From Acidobacteriaceae bacterium (lineage in GTDB: Bacteria > Acidobacteriota > Terriglobia > Terriglobales > Acidobacteriaceae): a stretch of DNA of 10,095 nt. Below are positions 6,365 through 10,095 of this stretch, one piece after another. The notes under the pieces were generated by a model. It did no database searches. It was not told the DNA's origin and worked only from the letters and a program-made list of their open reading frames with translations. The position numbers and the translations under genes were made by a program. The stretch is from NCBI GenBank assembly GCA_031296355.1, contig JARLFX010000269.1:1-10095 (forward strand). The letters are read 5' to 3'. Each line of letters opens with the position of its first letter. Within the stretch, counting starts at the first letter, position 1.

Positions 6365-7351
6365 ATGGCCTTTCCATCTGTACCCCTTACCCGGCGCGAA
6401 GCAATGCTGCAGATACTGCGCGTAGCTGGTGCCGGTGCAGGAACCGCGGCAGTAGCCCTGTGGCTGGCAGAGCGAAGCCACAAACCCCTCGCCACGCTTG
6501 CCGCGAATGCGAAACTTGACCATAGGGTGAAGGCCAGCGCCCTGCTCCCCGAAATGGTCGTGGTACAGGGCGACGACCCGCGCGCGCTGGTGCGCCACGC
6601 CTTTGCCGATCTTGGCGGCGCCAGCCGTTTTATCGCGCGCAACGATGTAGTAGTGCTTAAGCCCAATATCGCCTGGGACCGCACACCGGAGCAGGCCGCC
6701 AATACCAATCCCGATGTCGTCGCGGAAACCGTGAAGCAGTGCTGGCAGGCCGGCGCGAAACGAGTGATCGTCACCGACGTAAGCTGCAACGACGCCGAAC
6801 GCTGCTTTCATCGCTCCGGCATTCAGGCTGCCGCCCTCGCCGAAGGAGCCGAGGTCATTCTCCCCGATCCCGCGCGCTTTCGCGAGGTCAACCTGAACGG
6901 TGTCGTGCTGCAAAGCTGGCCCGTCTTCGAACCCTTCCTCGAAGCTGACAAGATCATCAACATGCCGATTGCCAAGCATCACGGACTCACCGGCGCCACC
7001 CTGGGCATGAAGAACTGGTACGGCATCCTCGGTGGCCAGCGCAACCGTCTGCACCAGCAGATTCACCAGAGCCTGGCAGACCTCGCCGCCTTCATGCTGC
7101 CCACGCTCACGCTGATGGATTGCTACCGCGTCTTACTGCGCAACGGCCCCACCGGCGGCAACCTAGAAGATGTTGCGATCAAGAAGACGCTGCTCGCCGG
7201 CACCGATCCGGTTGCAATCGACGCCTACGCGGCCAAGGCCTACTGGAACCTCGATGCCGCCGCCTTGCCGTATCTCGCGCTCGCCGAAAAACAGGGATTA
7301 GGCCGTGCCGATTTTGAAAATGTTCGCACCAAAGTGACACGTCTAATTTGA
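6365..7351 (+). CDS. DUF362 protein with twin-arginine N-terminus (second paralogue)
   Basis: A 328-residue protein. The N-terminus 'PLTRREAMLQ' (Arg10-Arg11) plus a hydrophobic segment at about 20-34 looks like a Tat signal or a signal anchor; no clear cleavage site follows, so it may stay membrane-tethered. DUF362 motifs are 'VVVLKPNIAWDR' (95-106) and 'INMPIAKHHGLTGA' running into 'MKNWYGIL' (198-222), with Lys-His-His-Gly at 204-207. It shares these motifs with the upstream paralogue but is otherwise strongly diverged, including a different central region with Cys141 and Cys147, so the pair is not a recent duplication. 'GTDPVAIDAYAAK' (279-291) parallels 'GEDHVAIDYLGW' in the first paralogue. 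It has no ferredoxin motif and is last in the operon. Substrate and reaction are unknown. Confidence 0.85.
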   Translation: MAFPSVPLTRREAMLQILRVAGAGAGTAAVALWLAERSHKPLATLAANAKLDHRVKASALLPEMVVVQGDDPRALVRHAFADLGGASRFIARNDVVVLKPNIAWDRTPEQAANTNPDVVAETVKQCWQAGAKRVIVTDVSCNDAERCFHRSGIQAAALAEGAEVILPDPARFREVNLNGVVLQSWPVFEPFLEADKIINMPIAKHHGLTGATLGMKNWYGILGGQRNRLHQQIHQSLADLAAFMLPTLTLMDCYRVLLRNGPTGGNLEDVAIKKTLLAGTDPVAIDAYAAKAYWNLDAAALPYLALAEKQGLGRADFENVRTKVTRLI

Positions 7352-7425
7352 GCCCATAATCTATCTTGCAAAACTACCGAGTCACTGTATTACGCTCATC
7401 AAGCATCAGAGCTCGCATTGTTCGC
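7352..7425. other. Short convergent intergenic gap
   Basis: This stretch separates the stop codons of the operon and the glycosidase gene. The best inverted repeat is a 4-bp pair, GCTC (7394-7397) with GAGC (7409-7412), with no T-run on either side. I see no convincing intrinsic terminator, so transcripts from the two sides may overlap or end by another mechanism. Confidence 0.4.
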
Positions 7426-9675
7426 CTACTGGAAGGTGAGTATCACGGCATTAGCAACTGGCACGTTCAGCGTATAAGTACCGTTGACGGGCGTCACCGT
7501 CTCGCTCGTCGCCGTACCCTGGATGCTGCCATCCGTGCTTCCATCGAAGGTCTGTCCGTTCAGTGTGATGCCGGTTGATCCCGTCACCGATCCAGTCGTG
7601 TTGATCGTGCCGGTCGTCGGGTTCCACCAGCCACCGTAGATGTTGCTGGATTTTAGCCGGGTCAAAGTTGCCGTGCCGCGCCCTCCCAGCATAAGCTGCA
7701 CCGTTCCTGCAGAAGACACAGCGCCATTGGTCCCATCTTCCTTGTTCAATAGCAGCACGTGAAGTACGCCCGAAGTATCCTTCGTGGCCCACGCGGAGAA
7801 GCGGCCCGGATTGTTGATCACCGGCGACGCAATCACGCCGGCATTGTTTTTGATCATGTAGTTGAGCATCATCATCGCGTAGTACTCCGGCGCGACGTAC
7901 GCCAGGCTCCACGTGCGTGTGCTTCCCGTGGTGTAGGTAAAGTCGAATGCGTTATACGCAATATCCCCACTAAGCGCCTTGTTGTAGGTCTGGTCCGACG
8001 CTAAAAAGAAATTGATGCCCGTCACTCCAGACGCTGCATACCCCATTCCCATATCCATCGCCCACAGGGCAGAGCTGAAGGTATCGCTGACGCCAAACGC
8101 TCCGTGGCAGGCAATAGAGTTCATCTCACCCGCACGAATACTAGCGATTCCTGCATTTTGTGCTACAGTAATCGCCGAGCTAAGATACGTGTTCGCCGGA
8201 TAGTTATTTTGATAGCCTCCTGTCGGTGCGAGCGAAGCTGGCAACAGCAGCGCGTTCTGCGTCGGTGCCACAGTGCAGTTTGCCCCGCCATAGTAGTGGA
8301 AGTCGAACATGCTTACGTGGCTGCTGCGGTTCTGCAAATAATTGCTTTCACTGTAGCTCGTATCGTTACCCGTAAAGACCGGCGCTGCAAACTTCAGCCC
8401 ATTAGAAACCGGACTAATCGCGTTCCAGAAGCTCTGCTCATCCGTCAGAAACTGGCTATACGAATAGCTGCTCTTCACCCCGCCCGCGACGTAGCCGTCG
8501 GGCTCATTGCACAGCTCGATGGCCTGAATGCTGGCTGCATTCAGAGCACCGCTGGTGATATCTGCAACTTCAGGCGCTGCGATCGTGGTATCACCGTCGA
8601 CAAAGTCTATTCCAATAAAGTATTTGTTGCCCTTGTCCACATAGAGCTGATTAAGCACGGGCAGCAGGTTATGCAGCGTATTTGGCCCGCGACCATCACC
8701 GTTCATACGTAGCACCATCGGCGTTCCTGTGATGCTCTGCAGATTGTCGATCAGCTTCTCGTAGATCGGGTTCATCGTGATCGTGCCGCCATACGTCGGC
8801 ATGTAGCCGATCACCTTCTGCACGTCACTCTGCGTGTGCGAGAGGCCAACGAAATCTCCCGGAACCTTGATCGACGGAGTCGCGTACGAATTCACTGTGA
8901 CCTGCGCAATAACGTTCGATGAGATTGCCGTGTTGGTCAGCGTATAACTTACATTGCTGATAACGCCTGGAACCGCTGCGCTCACCGCGTAGGAACCTAC
9001 AACGTTGTTTGCAACAGCCGTTACCGATGCGCTGCCTGTGTTGTCAGTTGTGTTGTACACCGCTCCACCAGTACCGGTAGAAATTCCCCATAAAACAGCA
9101 GATGCCGTACTCGTGGGTGGCGTAAAGGTAACTGGAGCGCCAGAGACCGGATTGCCGTAGGCGTCCTTCACCTGCGCCACAAGCAGTTGCGCAAACGTCG
9201 TATTCTTCTGCGCGCTTTGCGACGATCCTCCACTCAGCGAGAGTGCAGCGGGCGCTCCAGCAGTGTTCGTCAGCATAAAACTCTGCGCCGGTACGCCAGT
9301 TGCCGACGCGGTCACAACATAGGCGCCCGCCACCGTATTAGCCGTCGCTGTCACCGAGGCAATGCCGTTTGCGCCTGTAACTGCTGTACCGCTGGATAAC
9401 ACGGCTCCTGCGCCGCTGGACGGTGCGCTGAAGGTGACGGTCAGCCCTGGAACAGAGTTTCCGTTCGCATCAGCAATCTTCACCCCAAGAGCACTACTGA
9501 AAGCAATATGGACCTGCGCTGACTGCGGACTCCCTCCGCTGATCGAACTTGCCGTTGCTGGTCCAACAGCTGTCGGTGACGCAGCCCCTCCACAGCCCAG
9601 ACAAAATAAAAAGAGTGGTGTAACAGCGAACTGCACAAGACGTGCAGAAACAGACGAGCGTCGTATCTGGGGCAT
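7426..9675 (-). CDS. Secreted GH79-like glycosidase with two N-terminal invasin-type Ig domains
   Basis: A 749-residue protein. Residues 1-28 are a signal peptide ending 'FCLGC', probably a lipoprotein with Cys28, although Cys at -3 is unusual. Two Ig domains of the Big_1 (invasin) type follow at about 45-138 and 146-248, sharing 'SGGS.QSAQ', 'V.DA.GN.V.G' and 'VTF..P'. The catalytic barrel (about 258-590) has 'IELCNEPDGY' with Asn390-Glu391 as likely acid/base and 'IRAGEMNSI' with Glu517 as likely nucleophile. Nearby are 'FDFHYYGG' (457-464) and 'GVSDTFSSALWAMD' (528-541). A C-terminal beta-domain ends 'VPVANAVILTFQ'. Order, spacing (126 residues) and motifs fit clan GH-A family GH79, known for beta-glucuronidases and heparanases including one from Acidobacterium capsulatum. 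The substrate is probably a uronic-acid-containing glycan outside the cytoplasm, not determined here. A weak ribosome site, AGAGAGA, precedes the ATG by about 6 nt. Confidence 0.8.
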   Translation of the reverse strand: MPQIRRSSVSARLVQFAVTPLFLFCLGCGGAASPTAVGPATASSISGGSPQSAQVHIAFSSALGVKIADANGNSVPGLTVTFSAPSSGAGAVLSSGTAVTGANGIASVTATANTVAGAYVVTASATGVPAQSFMLTNTAGAPAALSLSGGSSQSAQKNTTFAQLLVAQVKDAYGNPVSGAPVTFTPPTSTASAVLWGISTGTGGAVYNTTDNTGSASVTAVANNVVGSYAVSAAVPGVISNVSYTLTNTAISSNVIAQVTVNSYATPSIKVPGDFVGLSHTQSDVQKVIGYMPTYGGTITMNPIYEKLIDNLQSITGTPMVLRMNGDGRGPNTLHNLLPVLNQLYVDKGNKYFIGIDFVDGDTTIAAPEVADITSGALNAASIQAIELCNEPDGYVAGGVKSSYSYSQFLTDEQSFWNAISPVSNGLKFAAPVFTGNDTSYSESNYLQNRSSHVSMFDFHYYGGANCTVAPTQNALLLPASLAPTGGYQNNYPANTYLSSAITVAQNAGIASIRAGEMNSIACHGAFGVSDTFSSALWAMDMGMGYAASGVTGINFFLASDQTYNKALSGDIAYNAFDFTYTTGSTRTWSLAYVAPEYYAMMMLNYMIKNNAGVIASPVINNPGRFSAWATKDTSGVLHVLLLNKEDGTNGAVSSAGTVQLMLGGRGTATLTRLKSSNIYGGWWNPTTGTINTTGSVTGSTGITLNGQTFDGSTDGSIQGTATSETVTPVNGTYTLNVPVANAVILTFQ

Positions 9676-9832
9676 CGTGGGTCTCTCTAAAATTCATCAT
9701 GGCTCTCATCAATCGCTCACGCACAGCCGCCGCATAGAACGAGATGTTCTCCATCACAACAACGCCAGCTACCCTACTGGACAGAATCCTCCCTGTACAT
9801 GTGCTTAACGGTATAGACGAAAGCCAATCTCG

Positions 9833-9860
9833 ATAATACATATAAATCTTTTATTTTCAA
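9833..9860 (-). promoter_or_regulatory. Sigma70-type promoter of the GH79-like gene
   Basis: Read on the - strand, TTGAAA (9860-9855) and TATTAT (9838-9833) are separated by 16 nt. Each box has one mismatch to the TTGACA and TATAAT consensus. The region is the most AT-rich stretch in an otherwise GC-rich window. Transcription would start near 9826, giving a leader of about 150 nt before the ATG at 9675. Confidence 0.6.
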
Positions 9861-9910
9861 ATACTTGCATGATTGCCTTAAACTCGAAACAGCCCGCATC
9901 ATACGTCAGA

Positions 9911-9928
9911 GGATGCAGTCCAGCATCC
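9911..9928. repeat. Perfect 6-bp inverted repeat upstream of the promoter
   Basis: GGATGC (9911-9916) and GCATCC (9923-9928) are perfect reverse complements around a 6-nt loop. It lies about 50 nt upstream of the -35 box of the GH79-like gene and 60 nt past the stop codon of the right-edge gene, both on the - strand. There is no T-run after it on the - strand, so it is a weak terminator candidate; an operator for a sugar-responsive regulator is equally possible. Confidence 0.35.
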
Positions 9929-9943
9929 ATTCCTCAACTGGAC
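9918..9943. repeat. GTCCAG/CTGGAC inverted repeat overlapping the previous one
   Basis: GTCCAG (9918-9923) pairs with CTGGAC (9938-9943) across 14 nt. It overlaps the 9911-9928 repeat and also ATTCC/GGAAT (9929-9933, 9945-9949), so these could only form as alternatives. Related CTGG and CCAG words recur at 9969-9972 and 9983-9986. The cluster could be a set of regulator half-sites or chance; the sequence alone does not decide. Confidence 0.3.
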
Positions 9944-9988
9944 CGGAATTAGCTCTACCTGATCTGAACTGGTCTTGACGGTCCAGCC

Positions 9989-10095
9989 CTACTTTCCGTC
10001 CATCGTCACCACGGCGACGGCAAATGGAGAAAGTGTGATGTGGTTATCCGCCGGGTGCTCGCGCCGAGGCGGCTGTTCTCCTGATGCCTCGTCAA
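9989..10095 (-). CDS. C-terminal end of a - strand protein, possibly a glycosidase (5' part outside window)
   Basis: On the - strand one frame is open from the right edge to a TAG at 9991-9989, giving the last 34 residues; the other two frames contain stops. The fragment ends 'NHITLSPFAVAVVTMDGK'. A closing strand of the form 'L.L.P.(S/A)V.V' is common at the C-terminal beta-sandwich of clan GH-A glycosidases such as arabinofuranosidases, which would match the neighbouring GH79-like gene on the same strand. Such a short tail cannot assign a family, so function is only suggested. The 313-nt gap and the promoter at 9833-9860 suggest the two genes are transcribed separately. Confidence 0.5.
   Translation of the reverse strand, partial: DEASGEQPPRREHPADNHITLSPFAVAVVTMDGK

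Larger units (their letters stand above)
9676..9988. other. Leader and intergenic region upstream of the GH79-like gene
   Basis: These 313 bases hold no plausible gene. From the GH79-like gene outward there is a leader of about 150 nt with a small inverted repeat AGAAC/GTTCT (9736-9740, 9746-9750), an AT-rich promoter at 9833-9860, and then a stretch with several short inverted repeats up to the stop codon of the next - strand gene. A - strand reading frame opening at 9841 runs through the leader into the glycosidase gene in another frame; it lacks a ribosome site and looks fortuitous. Confidence 0.5.

Noticed and set aside
6269..7066. A 265-codon open frame on the - strand
   Set aside because: It is antisense to the second DUF362 gene and has no recognisable domain; the + strand gene has a ribosome site and family motifs.
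8104..8712. A 202-codon open frame on the + strand
   Set aside because: It is antisense to the catalytic domain of the GH79-like gene, rich in Arg, Cys and Ile in no domain-like order, and has no ribosome site.
9494..9841. A - strand frame starting in the leader of the GH79-like gene
   Set aside because: It overlaps the true gene start in another frame, lacks a ribosome site near its ATG, and its sequence looks like translated non-coding DNA.

Overview
The window looks like chromosomal DNA of an acidobacterium, probably family Acidobacteriaceae (Terriglobia). The signs are a very large secreted protein made of tandem Ig-like domains with a membrane hairpin near its C-terminus, a DUF6599-type lipoprotein, Tat-exported DUF362 proteins, and a GH79-type glycosidase that resembles the Acidobacterium capsulatum enzyme. 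This assignment rests on recognised protein styles, not on a marker gene. No RNA genes, CRISPR arrays, insertion sequences or phage genes were seen.

Layout. (1) Positions 1-3018, + strand: the 3' part of a giant Ig-repeat surface protein whose start lies outside the window. Two Ig subtypes alternate with a period of about 187-190 residues, and the last Ig-like domain is interrupted by a two-helix membrane hairpin. (2) Positions 3166-7351, + strand: a compact four-gene operon. It encodes a polytopic polyferredoxin that reads as a NapH-NapG (MauN-MauM-like) fusion with six Cys-rich [4Fe-4S] motifs and an internal Tat-like segment, a DUF6599-like lipoprotein with a GTG start, and two successive DUF362 proteins carrying twin-arginine N-termini. 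Gaps are 14, 30 and 8 nt, and each downstream gene has a clear ribosome binding site. (3) Positions 7426-9675, - strand, convergent with the operon: a secreted lipoprotein-like glycosidase with two invasin-type Ig domains followed by a GH79-like barrel and C-terminal beta-domain. A good sigma70-type promoter lies about 150 nt upstream of its start. (4) Positions 9676-10095: the leader and promoter of that gene, a stretch rich in short inverted repeats, and the last 34 codons of another - strand protein, possibly a second carbohydrate-active enzyme.

How the genes may work together. The polyferredoxin would sit in the inner membrane, take electrons from quinol or cytoplasmic donors and pass them to clusters on the periplasmic side. 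The lipoprotein and the two DUF362 proteins are predicted to be exported to the same compartment. This four-gene unit is the best candidate for an undescribed system: a periplasmic redox or cofactor process built on two diverged DUF362 paralogues. The substrate is unknown. The GH79-like enzyme and its partial neighbour look like a separate polysaccharide-degradation locus.
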